Assembly: GCA_000431515.1 (NCBI GenBank)
Contig: HF991332.1
Span: 2,236 to 21,853 of the forward strand
Direction: 5' to 3'
DNA length: 19,618 bases
DNA from: Clostridium sp. CAG:632
GTDB lineage: Bacteria > Bacillota > Clostridia > Lachnospirales > Lachnospiraceae
Shown: piece after piece, positions 6,920 to 15,857 of the stretch
Numbering within the stretch: the stretch's first letter is position 1
How the letters are laid out: each line of letters starts with the position of its first letter
Notes under the pieces: generated by a model
Database searches by the model: none
What the model saw: only the letters and a program-made list of their open reading frames with translations
What the model was told of the DNA's origin: nothing
Made by a program: the position numbers and the translations under genes

Positions 6920-8689
6920 CTATGGCAACATATATTTTTCTGTATATTTTACCAATGCTTCATGATACTGTGAATCTTCTCCCTTTTCCAGATTCTCTAC
7001 ATACTCATGAGACGCATATGCATCATCCGGAATCTGGATCAGACTGATTGCAATATTTGAGCAATGGTCTGCGATCCGCTCGTAATTCGTAGTAATATCG
7101 GATAATGAAAATCCTAGTTCAATCGTACACTTTCCTTTTCTTAACCGCCGTATATGTCGTTTCTTGATCTCATCATTCAGACCGTCCACAACCTCTTCCA
7201 TCGGTTCTACTTCTTTGGCCAGCTTTACATCCTCGGTTTCAAATACCTGTACGGATGTTGATACAATTTCCTGGATCAGAGCTGAAAAAATTATAATTTC
7301 TTCTTCTGCCTTTTTGGAGAATTTCAACTCTTTTTCATACATCTCTTTTGCTGACTGTGCAATATTAACTGCATGATCGGAAATCCGTTCAAAATCACCA
7401 ATACAGTGCAGGAGCATGGAGATTGTCAGACTATCCTTCTCTGTCAGGCTCCGGCTGCTTAACTTCACCAGATAATTTCCAAGCTCATCTTCATATCGGT
7501 CAACCAGACTCTCCATTCTGCATACCTCCTGCAGTTTATCTTCATCATATTTTTTCAGAAGATCCATGGCCTGGAATAAAGCTTTTTTACAGATCTCTGC
7601 CATTTTCACTGCGACATTCTTACACTGTGCGGTTGCGATCGGCGGTGTATCCAGGAATCTTGCATCCAGTACCTGGAAGTCGGATTCTGCCGCATTCAGC
7701 TTTGCTTCCTCTGCGCTATCCCGGATCGTCAGACAGCTTAACTTCACAAGTCCGTCTGAGAACGGAAGCAGGATACAGGTTGCAAATATATTATAAATAC
7801 TATGGATCACTGCAATACCAAGTGCATTTGCCGGTTCATCCAAGAAAGCAAACTTCATAAATGCATTTGCCGTATAGAACAATACAAGAAATACAGTACT
7901 TCCTATAATGTTAAAATACAGATGGATCAGGGCAGCTCTTCTTGCATTCTTTGTCGTACCGATAGATGATATCATCGCTGTAATACAGGTTCCGATATTC
8001 TGACCCATAATGATCGGCAGCGCCATACGATAATCAATCACACCCGTTACACTTAATGCCTGAAGAATACCTACCGATGCAGAGGAACTCTGAATGATCG
8101 CAGTCAGTGCTGTACCTGCCAGTACACCCAGGACCGGATTCGTAAAAGTGGTCAGGATTGCCGTAAATTCCGGAACATCCGCTAACGGCTCTACAGCCTC
8201 GCTCATGGTAGACATACCAAACATCAGAACTGCAAATCCAAGCAGGATACTACCGATATCATGATTCTTTTCCTTTTTGGAAAACATCAGTAAAATAACA
8301 CCAAACAATGCCAGGATCGGAGTAAAAGACTCCGGCTTAAACAACTGGACGATCAGACTGTCTCCTTCTAAGCCAACCAGACTTAACAGCCATGCCGTAA
8401 TCGTGGTTCCTACATTGGCACCCATGATAACACCGACCGCCTGTGACAGCTTCATGATCCCGGAATTAACAAACCCGACTACCATTACAGTTGTAGCTGA
8501 CGATGACTGGATGATCGCAGTCACTCCCGCACCCAGAACAACCGCCAGCAATTTATTTGAGGTCAGTTTTTCCAGAATCTTCTCCAGCCTGCCACCGGAT
8601 GCTTTGGTCAGACTCTCACCCATTACATGCATTCCAAACAGAAATAATGCAAGTCCGCCAATCATTGATAATACATTAAAAATGCTCAT
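6920..8689 (-). CDS. Na+/phosphate cotransporter with C-terminal PhoU domain
   Basis: It belongs to the NptA/YjbB (PF02690) family of sodium-coupled phosphate transporters in the cytoplasmic membrane. The two signature repeats are QSSSAT at residues 61-66 and QSSSAS at 200-205, each next to hydrophobic spans, with GANVGTT and GQNIGT motifs following. Membrane segments occupy about residues 1-320. Residues about 355-560 are a soluble helical PhoU-like domain, with the paired patterns GDFERISDHAVNIA and TNYERIADHCSNIA. Length 589 aa fits family members with a fused PhoU. As first gene of an operon with a PhoR/PhoP pair, it is a probable phosphate importer, or a transport-coupled sensor through PhoU. 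YjbB in E. coli has been linked to export, so direction is not certain. Confidence 0.93.
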   Translation of the reverse strand: MSIFNVLSMIGGLALFLFGMHVMGESLTKASGGRLEKILEKLTSNKLLAVVLGAGVTAIIQSSSATTVMVVGFVNSGIMKLSQAVGVIMGANVGTTITAWLLSLVGLEGDSLIVQLFKPESFTPILALFGVILLMFSKKEKNHDIGSILLGFAVLMFGMSTMSEAVEPLADVPEFTAILTTFTNPVLGVLAGTALTAIIQSSSASVGILQALSVTGVIDYRMALPIIMGQNIGTCITAMISSIGTTKNARRAALIHLYFNIIGSTVFLVLFYTANAFMKFAFLDEPANALGIAVIHSIYNIFATCILLPFSDGLVKLSCLTIRDSAEEAKLNAAESDFQVLDARFLDTPPIATAQCKNVAVKMAEICKKALFQAMDLLKKYDEDKLQEVCRMESLVDRYEDELGNYLVKLSSRSLTEKDSLTISMLLHCIGDFERISDHAVNIAQSAKEMYEKELKFSKKAEEEIIIFSALIQEIVSTSVQVFETEDVKLAKEVEPMEEVVDGLNDEIKKRHIRRLRKGKCTIELGFSLSDITTNYERIADHCSNIAISLIQIPDDAYASHEYVENLEKGEDSQYHEALVKYTEKYMLP

Positions 8690-8748
8690 TCCAATATGAC
8701 TCCTCTAATATAATTTTCGGACTTACGGTTATTATGGTACCCTTAACC

Positions 8749-8787
8749 TGTAAATTAAAATTCACCTTTGCGTAAAGTCCATGTAAA
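8749..8787 (-). promoter_or_regulatory. Pho-box-like array of four half-sites at 11-bp period
   Basis: On the minus strand the sites are TTTACA (8787-8782), TTTACG (8776-8771), GTGAAT (8765-8760, degenerate) and TTTACA (8754-8749), each separated by exactly five bases. This matches the known PhoP/PhoB layout of TT(A/T/C)ACA-like direct repeats one helical turn apart. A -10 candidate CATAAT lies at 8736-8731. Taking a start near 8724, the array covers roughly -25 to -63, where Bacillus PhoP binds to activate. No consensus -35 is present, as expected of an activated promoter. Confidence 0.78.
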
Positions 8788-8818
8788 TTATGACATAGAA
8801 TACTACTATTTTTCAAGC

Positions 8819-9925
8819 CTATAACCATAAAAAGTTATTATCTGTCGAAATAAAGTCTACATTGTTTATAAAGATCACCCGCTCAATTCCATTCTCACGA
8901 ATGTATTCGCTCACACTTTCATGATAATACCTGAGATCCAGCATATGGATTTCCCGGTATTGATCTGCCAGAAACGGTACCAGACTGTTTGCATAAGAAT
9001 CTTTAATGATCAATACTTTTTCGGTATTCACACCATTACTTTTTATACGAGCAACCGGATAATTTCCTCCAAAAAATACTGCATATTTATCCTTCCGCTC
9101 TGCATAGGACATATCATACATCGTATCGGAGCTGCGTGCTTCCTCTTCGTATTCTACGGTATAGGTGCCTGACGGATTGGTGAGCAGATTCACCTGATCT
9201 GCCTCCTGATCAAACACCGGTGTCTTGGAATACAGAGATCCGTAAAACGGCTCCAGCACGGTCTGATTGTATTGTTCATACGGAACCGGTTCCAGTGACA
9301 GGCTGTCACATAATTCTTCATATGCATAATAGGCACCCAGTGTTGTCCAATGATGATCGGTCTTATAGTATATAGATTCCGTCTTATGCTGCTTTAGGAT
9401 TTTCGTCGGATCTACAACCTCCGCACTTCCGGAAAGCACCTCCTCTGCCTGTCCGATCACCGTCTCCTGCGAATAGGTCTCTGCCAGTGCCGGCAGCTTT
9501 TCCGGATAGATCTCACTGGCATTCGGTGCCAGAAGCATCGTCATCGGAACATCCGGATTCTCCTCTGCAAATGCCCGGATGTATTCCAGATTTTTCTGCA
9601 GCTGATCCCCCGGTTTCTGATAATCCTGAATCAGATAGCCATCCTTACCGATAAATACCTGATTGATTTCCGAGATCCCAACTGCCCGGTTCAGTGCCAC
9701 ATTCGACTTCACAAACCAGTCCTTACCCAGAATCTGATCTGCCGTATAGCTGTCAAAATCCGTGGTAAATTCCCCTTTCAGATAGCTTTTCCATGTGAAA
9801 TCAGGCCGTATACTCAGATAGTGGTTCTCCATTTCTGAGAATTCCCGTTGCGGATTAAAAATATACCCCAGTCCAAATACAAGAAGAAATCCCGAAAATA
9901 CAATTATGACCAATTTATTTCTCAT
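8819..9925 (-). CDS. DHHW-family (AlgX/AlgJ-like) polysaccharide acylation protein
   Basis: It is predicted to be extracytoplasmic and anchored by an N-terminal hydrophobic segment at residues about 4-22. The signature TDHHW is at residues 189-193 (Asp190, His191, His192, Trp193), followed by TTLGAYYAYEEL. Further motifs are the WKSYLKGEFTTDFDSYTADQ region typical of these proteins and KDSYANSLVPFLA near the C-terminus, consistent with an SGNH-like serine site. AlgX/AlgJ relatives transfer acyl groups from an MBOAT partner to a surface polymer, and the MBOAT gene lies 11 bases upstream. The ribosome site GGAGG overlaps the MBOAT stop codon, so translation is probably coupled. The polymer substrate cannot be told; no glycosyltransferase is nearby. 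Confidence 0.88.
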   Translation of the reverse strand: MRNKLVIIVFSGFLLVFGLGYIFNPQREFSEMENHYLSIRPDFTWKSYLKGEFTTDFDSYTADQILGKDWFVKSNVALNRAVGISEINQVFIGKDGYLIQDYQKPGDQLQKNLEYIRAFAEENPDVPMTMLLAPNASEIYPEKLPALAETYSQETVIGQAEEVLSGSAEVVDPTKILKQHKTESIYYKTDHHWTTLGAYYAYEELCDSLSLEPVPYEQYNQTVLEPFYGSLYSKTPVFDQEADQVNLLTNPSGTYTVEYEEEARSSDTMYDMSYAERKDKYAVFFGGNYPVARIKSNGVNTEKVLIIKDSYANSLVPFLADQYREIHMLDLRYYHESVSEYIRENGIERVIFINNVDFISTDNNFLWL

Positions 9926-9936
9926 ACCCGCTCCTC

Positions 9937-11376
9937 CTAGAATCTGAAATATAAAAACGGATTAAACGCATCACTAGCCAGACTGCCGGTCGCCATCAGC
10001 ATCACAAGCAGGATGCCCAACAGCTCTGCCACGGATACTACCACGGTTCTCGCCTTCTCCGGTATCCTGCCGGCACATTTCTTCACCAGCTGTTTCGGAT
10101 ACGGAGTCGCTGCAATTCCCATGATCAGAAATACCACCAAATACGACAGCCAGTAATAGCCGGTGCCGGAGTTCCAGACCGGTATTCCGCCAAATCCAAA
10201 CATTCTTTTTATCACAATACCAAGTTTCGACAGATCATCATATGAGAAGATCACCCAGCTCAGATTAATGAAGAACAGTGCATATAAATGCTGCACTGCT
10301 GCCGGTAGCTTCTCCAGTATCTTTCCGAATCCCGCTTTCTCGATCATCAGCAGAACAAAGAAATACAGCCCCCAGAGAATAAAATTCCATGCAGCACCAT
10401 GCCAGAAGCCGGTCAGAAACCAGACCAGAAACAAATTCAGATAGGTTCTTACCTTTCCCTTGCGGTTTCCTCCGAGCGGAATATAAATATAATCCCGGAA
10501 CCAGGTACTTAATGACATATGCCAGCGCCGCCAAAAATCCGTAATACTTTTCGAAATATACGGATAGTTGAAGTTCTCCAGGAAATGGAACCCGAACATT
10601 TTTCCAAGTCCGATCGCCATATCCGAATATCCGCTGAAATCAAAATATATCTGAAACGTAAAAGCGATTGCAGATAACCAGTAAAGTCCGACCGTCACCT
10701 GAGCATCCGGCATATTACCGACCAGATCAAACACGCTGCCGGCAGTATTGGCCAGCAGTACTTTTTTACCAAATCCAATTACAAATCTGCGCACACCATC
10801 GGCAAATTCCGGAACTGATTCCTTTCTGTCTTCCAGCTCCTCCGCCACCGTCTGATACCGCACGATCGGTCCTGCAATCAGCTGCGGAAACAGACAGACA
10901 TAGGTTGCCAGATGTAGTGGATTCCGTTGTGCCTTCACTTCTTTTCTGTATACATCGATCGTATAGGATAATGTCTGGAATGTATAGAAAGAAATTCCGA
11001 GTGGCAGAGCAATTTCTAATAACGGAAGCTTTGTCCCACTGACTGCACCAATCGTATGATTATAATTATCCAGGAAAAAATTACTGTATTTGAAAAATGC
11101 AAGCATTCCGATGCTAAATACAATACTGCCGGTTACCGCTGCCTTTGCCCCTTTAATTTTTCCCGTTTTCTGACAATTCTCACATACAATTGCCAAAACA
11201 TAGTTTACAAGAATGGTTGCAAGCATGACCAGAATGTATTTCGGCTCTCCCCACGCATAAAAAATCAGGCTCGCTATAAGCAATACCAGATTCTTAAGCT
11301 TTCTCGGTGTTATAAAATAAACTGCCAGCACGATCGGCAGAAAAACAAACAAAAATGTAGTGCTGGAAAATAACAT
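9937..11376 (-). CDS. MBOAT-family O-acyltransferase (AlgI/DltB-like)
   Basis: It is a polytopic membrane protein that passes acyl groups across the membrane for O-acylation of a surface polymer. MBOAT hallmarks are LPLGISFYTFQTLSY near residue 130, FDFSGYSDMAIGLGKM near 246, WRRWHMSLSTWFRDYIYIPLGG near 283-303 with His286, and FWHGAAWNF with the catalytic His326. The 479-aa length and many hydrophobic segments fit. The start ATG 11376 has AGGAGG eight bases upstream and lies 19 bases from the helicase stop. Together with the DHHW gene it forms a two-gene acylation cassette. DltB is excluded as a specific call because dltA, dltC and dltD are absent. Confidence 0.92.
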   Translation of the reverse strand: MLFSSTTFLFVFLPIVLAVYFITPRKLKNLVLLIASLIFYAWGEPKYILVMLATILVNYVLAIVCENCQKTGKIKGAKAAVTGSIVFSIGMLAFFKYSNFFLDNYNHTIGAVSGTKLPLLEIALPLGISFYTFQTLSYTIDVYRKEVKAQRNPLHLATYVCLFPQLIAGPIVRYQTVAEELEDRKESVPEFADGVRRFVIGFGKKVLLANTAGSVFDLVGNMPDAQVTVGLYWLSAIAFTFQIYFDFSGYSDMAIGLGKMFGFHFLENFNYPYISKSITDFWRRWHMSLSTWFRDYIYIPLGGNRKGKVRTYLNLFLVWFLTGFWHGAAWNFILWGLYFFVLLMIEKAGFGKILEKLPAAVQHLYALFFINLSWVIFSYDDLSKLGIVIKRMFGFGGIPVWNSGTGYYWLSYLVVFLIMGIAATPYPKQLVKKCAGRIPEKARTVVVSVAELLGILLVMLMATGSLASDAFNPFLYFRF

Positions 11377-11395
11377 AATTCAATCCTCCTGTATA

Positions 11396-13396
11396 TTAAC
11401 AAGATAATAATCCCTGTTCCAATACAAATTCAAGACTTAATATCCTAGTTTCTCCTGATTTCTGAAAATAGATTCCTATTTTCTTCCGGTCAAGATATGT
11501 AATCGTCCCTTCTCCGAAACTACGATGACGGACCGTCTCACCCACTGCCAGCTTTGAACGGTCAAACCGGATCTCATTTACAAATCTTGACGGGCTGAGC
11601 GGTTTATTATACCGTTCCTTTAATACATAAATATGCAGATATGTCTTTGCACGGGTAACCGCTACATAAAACATCCGGCGTTCTTCTTCTATTTCATCCG
11701 GTTTTACTGCTTTTTTATATGGTGTAATTCCCTCATTCGCCTGTAGGATAAATACGACCTGATATTCCAATCCTTTGGCACTGTGCATGGTTGAAAGCGT
11801 CACCGCATCCTGATCTTTTCTAAAATCCACCTGTTGTTTTCTCTGTTCTTCCAATTCTTTTCCATATTCTTCAATATGAAGAAACCAGCTTTCATAATCC
11901 CGATATGGTTCTGCCATAGACTGGATCTCATCCAGAATATCCATCAGCTCTTCCGTTTTCATTTTCCGGATCTTTGCATACTCTTCCAGATATTGATCAT
12001 ACCCGATTCCTTTGCGGATATAATTAATAGCCGCAAACGGAGCCATCTTCCGTAGCCGGTTCAAATCCGAATTCAGCTTTTGAATTGCTTCTACTGCCCA
12101 TGCTTTATCCTGCACCTGCTCCAATATGCGATCCAGATCTACCGGTCCTTCCTGCAGCCATTCTCTGCGAAGATAGCGCTTCGGTCGGTTCCAGATCTGA
12201 AGATAATCCGCACGCTCTTTACTTCCGATAGCAATCCGGATATATGCCAGAATCTGTTTTGCAATCCAATGTTCATAACAATTCGGCAGATGATCCCGCA
12301 TCCGAAACGGCAGGTTATATTCCATCAATGCGTTCACCGTCCTACGCGGATCCATATTGGTCCGAAATATTACCGCCATCTCCCGATAAGGGATTCCCCG
12401 ATCATGATATATCTGGATCTGCTTCCGGATATCCTGTGCTTCTTCTGCCGGTGATTTCAATTCATGAATGCAGATTGGTGCAGCATACGGTTGCTCCGAC
12501 CTAATTTCTTTATCATATCGCTTCGTGTTATTTGCGATCATCCGCAGACTGCCCTCTACAATCTCGCGGCTGGAACGATAATTTACATTTAACAGGATAA
12601 CTTCTGCTTCCGGATAATCTTTTGTAAAGCCTAACATAATTTCCGGTCTGGCTCCCCGGAACCGATAAATAGACTGATCATCATCCCCTACCACAAACAG
12701 ATTCTTTCTGTCGCCGGAAAGCATCCGTACGATCTCATACTGGATGTGGTTAATATCCTGAAACTCATCGATCAGGATATATTGAAACTTCTCCTGCCAC
12801 TGTCTGCAGATATCCGGTCGCTCCTTCAGAAGCTCATACGTATATACCAGCATATCATCAAAATCCAGCTTTCCTTCACTCTGAATCCGTTCCTGATAAC
12901 TCTGATAAAGCTGTCGGAATTCCGCCTCTCCGCAAGTCGTACTGTAATAATGTTCTATCGGCATATATTCACTTTTAACTAATGTGATTTCGCCAATCAG
13001 ATTCTGAATAAACTCTTCCTCATCTTCATACTCCAGCTCCATCTTCTGAACCAGTTCCGTGAGAATTTTTCGTTTTTCTTCTTCTGACACGATCTGATTA
13101 CCTGTATAACCATAGGCACGGCGAAGTATCCAGAAAAAAATAGAATGAAACGTACCAAAAGTGCAGGGAACATTCGCTCCCTGCATCTTTGTTCGGAACC
13201 GCTCCTGCATCTCCATGGCAGCAGCCTTCGTAAAGGTTACCACCAGAATATTTGCAGGATGAATTCCGGCTTCTTCAATTAAATACCGGGTTCTGTCTGT
13301 TATAACAGCAGTTTTACCGCTTCCCGGTCCTGCAAGAACCAGACATGGGCCATCAATATGCCGGATTGCCTGTTCCTGTGCTTCATTGAATTTCAT
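11396..13396 (-). CDS. UvrD/PcrA-like superfamily 1 DNA helicase
   Basis: It is an ATP-dependent 3'-5' helicase, probably for DNA repair or removal of bound proteins. Motifs in order are the Q motif (NEAQEQAI), Walker A AGPGSGKT (Lys28), motif Ia (VVTFTKAAAMEM), Walker B DEFQD at 210-214, motif III (GDDDQSIYRFRGA), motif IV (LNVNYRSS), motif V (TMHSAKGLEY) and motif VI (YVAVTRAKT). A C-terminal beta segment (VGETVRHRSFGEGTITYLD) matches the Tudor-like tail of PcrA/UvrD. At 666 aa it is shorter than usual PcrA, so it may be a second, compact UvrD paralogue and not the essential pcrA. Its start is one base from the gltX stop with AGGAG four bases upstream, so it is tightly coupled to gltX. Confidence 0.93.
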   Translation of the reverse strand: MKFNEAQEQAIRHIDGPCLVLAGPGSGKTAVITDRTRYLIEEAGIHPANILVVTFTKAAAMEMQERFRTKMQGANVPCTFGTFHSIFFWILRRAYGYTGNQIVSEEEKRKILTELVQKMELEYEDEEEFIQNLIGEITLVKSEYMPIEHYYSTTCGEAEFRQLYQSYQERIQSEGKLDFDDMLVYTYELLKERPDICRQWQEKFQYILIDEFQDINHIQYEIVRMLSGDRKNLFVVGDDDQSIYRFRGARPEIMLGFTKDYPEAEVILLNVNYRSSREIVEGSLRMIANNTKRYDKEIRSEQPYAAPICIHELKSPAEEAQDIRKQIQIYHDRGIPYREMAVIFRTNMDPRRTVNALMEYNLPFRMRDHLPNCYEHWIAKQILAYIRIAIGSKERADYLQIWNRPKRYLRREWLQEGPVDLDRILEQVQDKAWAVEAIQKLNSDLNRLRKMAPFAAINYIRKGIGYDQYLEEYAKIRKMKTEELMDILDEIQSMAEPYRDYESWFLHIEEYGKELEEQRKQQVDFRKDQDAVTLSTMHSAKGLEYQVVFILQANEGITPYKKAVKPDEIEEERRMFYVAVTRAKTYLHIYVLKERYNKPLSPSRFVNEIRFDRSKLAVGETVRHRSFGEGTITYLDRKKIGIYFQKSGETRILSLEFVLEQGLLSC

Positions 13397-13397
13397 A

Positions 13398-14876
13398 TTA
13401 CTCCTGATTTGCCTGTTCCAGCTTCCGGATACCTGTCTCCATCCGCTTCAATGACTCTTCTTTTCCAATAATCTCCATAATCTCAAATGCTCCACCCGGT
13501 GTGGACTGTTTTCCGGATACAGCTGTACGGACCGGCCATAAACCGGTGCCGTTTTTGATACCTTTTTCACTGATATATGCCATCAGTCTGTCGTGAAGAG
13601 CATCCAACGTCCAGTCATCAAAATCCTTCAGAATCTCATACTCTTCCTTCAGAATCTCAAGAGAATTCTGAAGATTCGTCTTCATCTTCTTATGACAATA
13701 CATCTGCACATCATAATCCGGAAGCTCTTCGAAGAAGTCTACCAGTTCCTTTACATCCGGCAGAATCTCCATACGGGTCTGTACCAACGGACAGATTTTG
13801 TCCAAATCCAGATCTTTCGTGATCACTTCACGAATATATGGCGTCACCAACGCTTTAAACCGGTCAGCATCCATGGCTTTCAGATACTCACCGTTCATCC
13901 ACTTTAACTTATTAATATCAAATACGGACGGAGATTTATTGATTCTGTGGTAATCAAACTCTTTCACCAGCTCCTCCAGTGAGAAGATTTCCTGATTACT
14001 GTCCGGACTCCATCCTAATAATGCCACATAATTAACTACTGCTTCTGCCACAAATCCCTGCTCGATCAGGTCTTCAAATGAAGAATGTCCGCTCCGCTTG
14101 CTCAGCTTCTGGTGATTCTCATCCGTGATCAACGGGCAATGGATATATTTCGGCTCTTCCCAGCCAAATGCCTGATATAACAGGGTATATTTCGGTGAAG
14201 AAGAAATGTATTCATTTCCACGTACAACATGTGTGATTCCCATCAGATGATCATCTACAACATTTGCAAAATTATAGGTTGGGAATCCATCTGACTTGAT
14301 TAGGATCATATCATCCAGCTCATCATTCGAAACCGTAACATCTCCGTAAAGCTCATCATGGAAGGTAGTGGTTCCTTCTGTCGGACTGTTCTGTCTGATA
14401 ACATACGGAACACCGGCTGCCAACTTCGCCTCTACCTCTTCTTTGCTCAGATGCAGACAATGTTTATCATAAACAACGATTTCCTTCGTCTCACCACTCT
14501 CAGTTGTGATCGTCTGTCTCAGAGACTCCAGGCGCTCCTTATCACAGAAACAATAATATGCCTTTCCCTCTTCGATCAACTGCTTCGCATATTTAAGATA
14601 GATACCTTGTGCCTGACGCTCACTCTGGACATACGGACCAACTCCGCCGTCCTTATCCGGTCCTTCATCATGCTTTAATCCGGTCTTGTCCAATGTCCGG
14701 TATATGATATCCAGTGCTTCCTCTACAAATCGTTCCTGATCGGTATCTTCGATCCGGAGGATAAAATCTCCGCCTTCATGCTTTGCGATCAGATATGCAT
14801 ACAAGGCAGTTCTTAAATTTCCGACATGCATCCGTCCGGTCGGACTCGGTGCAAATCTGGTTCTGACTTTACTCAT
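13398..14876 (-). CDS. gltX: Glutamyl-tRNA synthetase (class I)
   Basis: It attaches glutamate to tRNA-Glu, and in many Clostridia also to tRNA-Gln for later amidation. ATG 14876 is chosen because GGAG lies eight bases before it; a GTG three codons earlier overlaps that site. The sequence opens with RFAPSPTGRMHVGNLRTAL, whose HVGN (17-20) is the HIGH motif, followed by RIEDTD. KLSKR is at 257-261, then the anticodon-binding helical domain. Length 492 aa is normal. The CxC zinc site of some GluRS is not obvious, although a CFCDKE segment is present. It lies 12 bases downstream of the SEC-C gene in the same operon. Confidence 0.98.
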   Translation of the reverse strand: MSKVRTRFAPSPTGRMHVGNLRTALYAYLIAKHEGGDFILRIEDTDQERFVEEALDIIYRTLDKTGLKHDEGPDKDGGVGPYVQSERQAQGIYLKYAKQLIEEGKAYYCFCDKERLESLRQTITTESGETKEIVVYDKHCLHLSKEEVEAKLAAGVPYVIRQNSPTEGTTTFHDELYGDVTVSNDELDDMILIKSDGFPTYNFANVVDDHLMGITHVVRGNEYISSSPKYTLLYQAFGWEEPKYIHCPLITDENHQKLSKRSGHSSFEDLIEQGFVAEAVVNYVALLGWSPDSNQEIFSLEELVKEFDYHRINKSPSVFDINKLKWMNGEYLKAMDADRFKALVTPYIREVITKDLDLDKICPLVQTRMEILPDVKELVDFFEELPDYDVQMYCHKKMKTNLQNSLEILKEEYEILKDFDDWTLDALHDRLMAYISEKGIKNGTGLWPVRTAVSGKQSTPGGAFEIMEIIGKEESLKRMETGIRKLEQANQE

Positions 14877-14888
14877 TCCGGTCACTCC

Positions 14889-15395
14889 TTATTTGTTTGC
14901 TCCACAGCAATATTTAAACTTCTTACCAGAACCGCATGGGCAAGGATCATTTCTTCCAACCTTCGGCGGCTTAACAACGGTCTTGGAGCTCTTCTCTTTC
15001 TTATACAGGGCCTTTCTCTGCTCCGGAGTCAGAAGTGCATCCCACTCCTCCAGTGTATACAGCCATTCTGCATTACATCCAACCATATTCATATATAATT
15101 TCGGAAGATCAATATCAAGAGAAACCTTGGTATCTGCTTCCATCTCTTCGATATTATTCGGAGTCTTTAAGCTCTCATCAATGCCATCCAGAAAACCTAC
15201 CATCAACTGCAGGGTTGTCTCATACTTATCTGCCAGCTCCTGTACGGTACCTTCTACTACTTCATCCGGATTCTTTAACAGCTGCTGATAGATACCTTTC
15301 TCAACGGTAAAGTAATTCAGCCAGAACTCTTTTCCTTCCGGTGTTCTGTCATCCAGACCATATGCGTAATCACGCCACTCTTTTAATAAACTCAT
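14889..15395 (-). CDS. SEC-C motif protein, 168 aa
   Basis: The last 22 residues hold the SEC-C zinc-binding motif VGRNDPCPCGSGKKFKYCCG, with Cys at the C-x-C and C-C positions, as found at the end of SecA and in many unrelated small proteins. The first 140 residues are an all-helical, acidic domain (KGIYQQLLKNPDEVV, TLQLMVGFLDGIDESL) with no enzyme motif; this is not SecA. The start ATG 15395 is preceded by GAGGACTAGGAT. It is the promoter-proximal gene of the five-gene run leading to gltX. SEC-C modules can mediate binding to protein or the ribosome, but the partner here is unknown. Confidence 0.88.
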   Translation of the reverse strand: MSLLKEWRDYAYGLDDRTPEGKEFWLNYFTVEKGIYQQLLKNPDEVVEGTVQELADKYETTLQLMVGFLDGIDESLKTPNNIEEMEADTKVSLDIDLPKLYMNMVGCNAEWLYTLEEWDALLTPEQRKALYKKEKSSKTVVKPPKVGRNDPCPCGSGKKFKYCCGANK

Positions 15396-15488
15396 ATCCT
15401 AGTCCTCTTCTTTCTCTTTTTCTTGTATATCATGTCATACATTTTTGTCTTTTCTATGTCATTGCAATCCGCATTGCCCGACTTTCAC

Positions 15489-15517
15489 AGTATAGCAAAC
15501 CTCCTATGAGATTTCAA
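15489..15517 (-). promoter_or_regulatory. Sigma-A-like promoter of the SEC-C/gltX operon
   Basis: On the minus strand TTGAAA (15517-15512) and TATACT (15494-15489) are 17 bases apart. The -35 lies inside the 3' end of the 117-aa gene. The predicted leader to 15395 is about 90 bases with no obvious riboswitch. Intergenic gaps downstream are 12, 1, 19 and 11 bases, so this may drive all five genes to 8819. Confidence 0.68.
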
Positions 15518-15857
15518 CTGTTTCCTGCTCCCAGTCCCATTTCATCGCCTGCTTCCATTCGTCCTGTCTGTCCGCATACTGCTGCTCCAGCCATTCAATA
15601 GCCTTCTGTCTTCCATCTTCGCTTAGATCAAAGCGTTCCCGCTGTTTTTTCTCATCCGGCGTTGCCTCATAGGAATATGGTTCCTTCCATATGGTAACCA
15701 TTAGATATGGGATCTCCGTTTCTGTCTCTGCGCCATCCTTCACGGTAACCGTTTTCTCCATCTGCTTTTCAAACATAAACCGCATTCCCTGAAAACTACC
15801 ACTCCATTTCTGCTTCTTAAAATACTCTAACGGCATATATTCTGTCCGATCTAACAT
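15504..15857 (-). CDS. Hypothetical protein, 117 aa, coupled to patatin gene
   Basis: No functional family is recognised. The start ATG 15857 has GGAGG seven bases upstream and overlaps the patatin stop as ATGTTAG, a layout that implies translational coupling. Visible features are an N-terminal YMPLEYFKKQKWSGSFQGMRF segment, a strand-like region (TETEIPYLMVTIWKEPYSYEATPDEKK), and a helical Trp/Gln/Glu-rich C-terminus (AIEWLEQQYADR, WKQAMKWDWEQE). There is no signal peptide or membrane segment, so it is cytoplasmic. It may regulate or accompany the phospholipase, which is inferred only from position. Confidence 0.82.
   Translation of the reverse strand: MLDRTEYMPLEYFKKQKWSGSFQGMRFMFEKQMEKTVTVKDGAETETEIPYLMVTIWKEPYSYEATPDEKKQRERFDLSEDGRQKAIEWLEQQYADRQDEWKQAMKWDWEQETVEIS

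Noticed and set aside
10668..11042. 124-codon + strand frame inside the MBOAT gene
   Set aside because: It is antisense to a well-supported MBOAT gene with all family motifs and has no ribosome site.
9937..11376. dltB for D-alanylation of teichoic acid
   Set aside because: The genes dltA, dltC and dltD are missing and the partner is a DHHW protein, which fits the AlgI-type cassette better.
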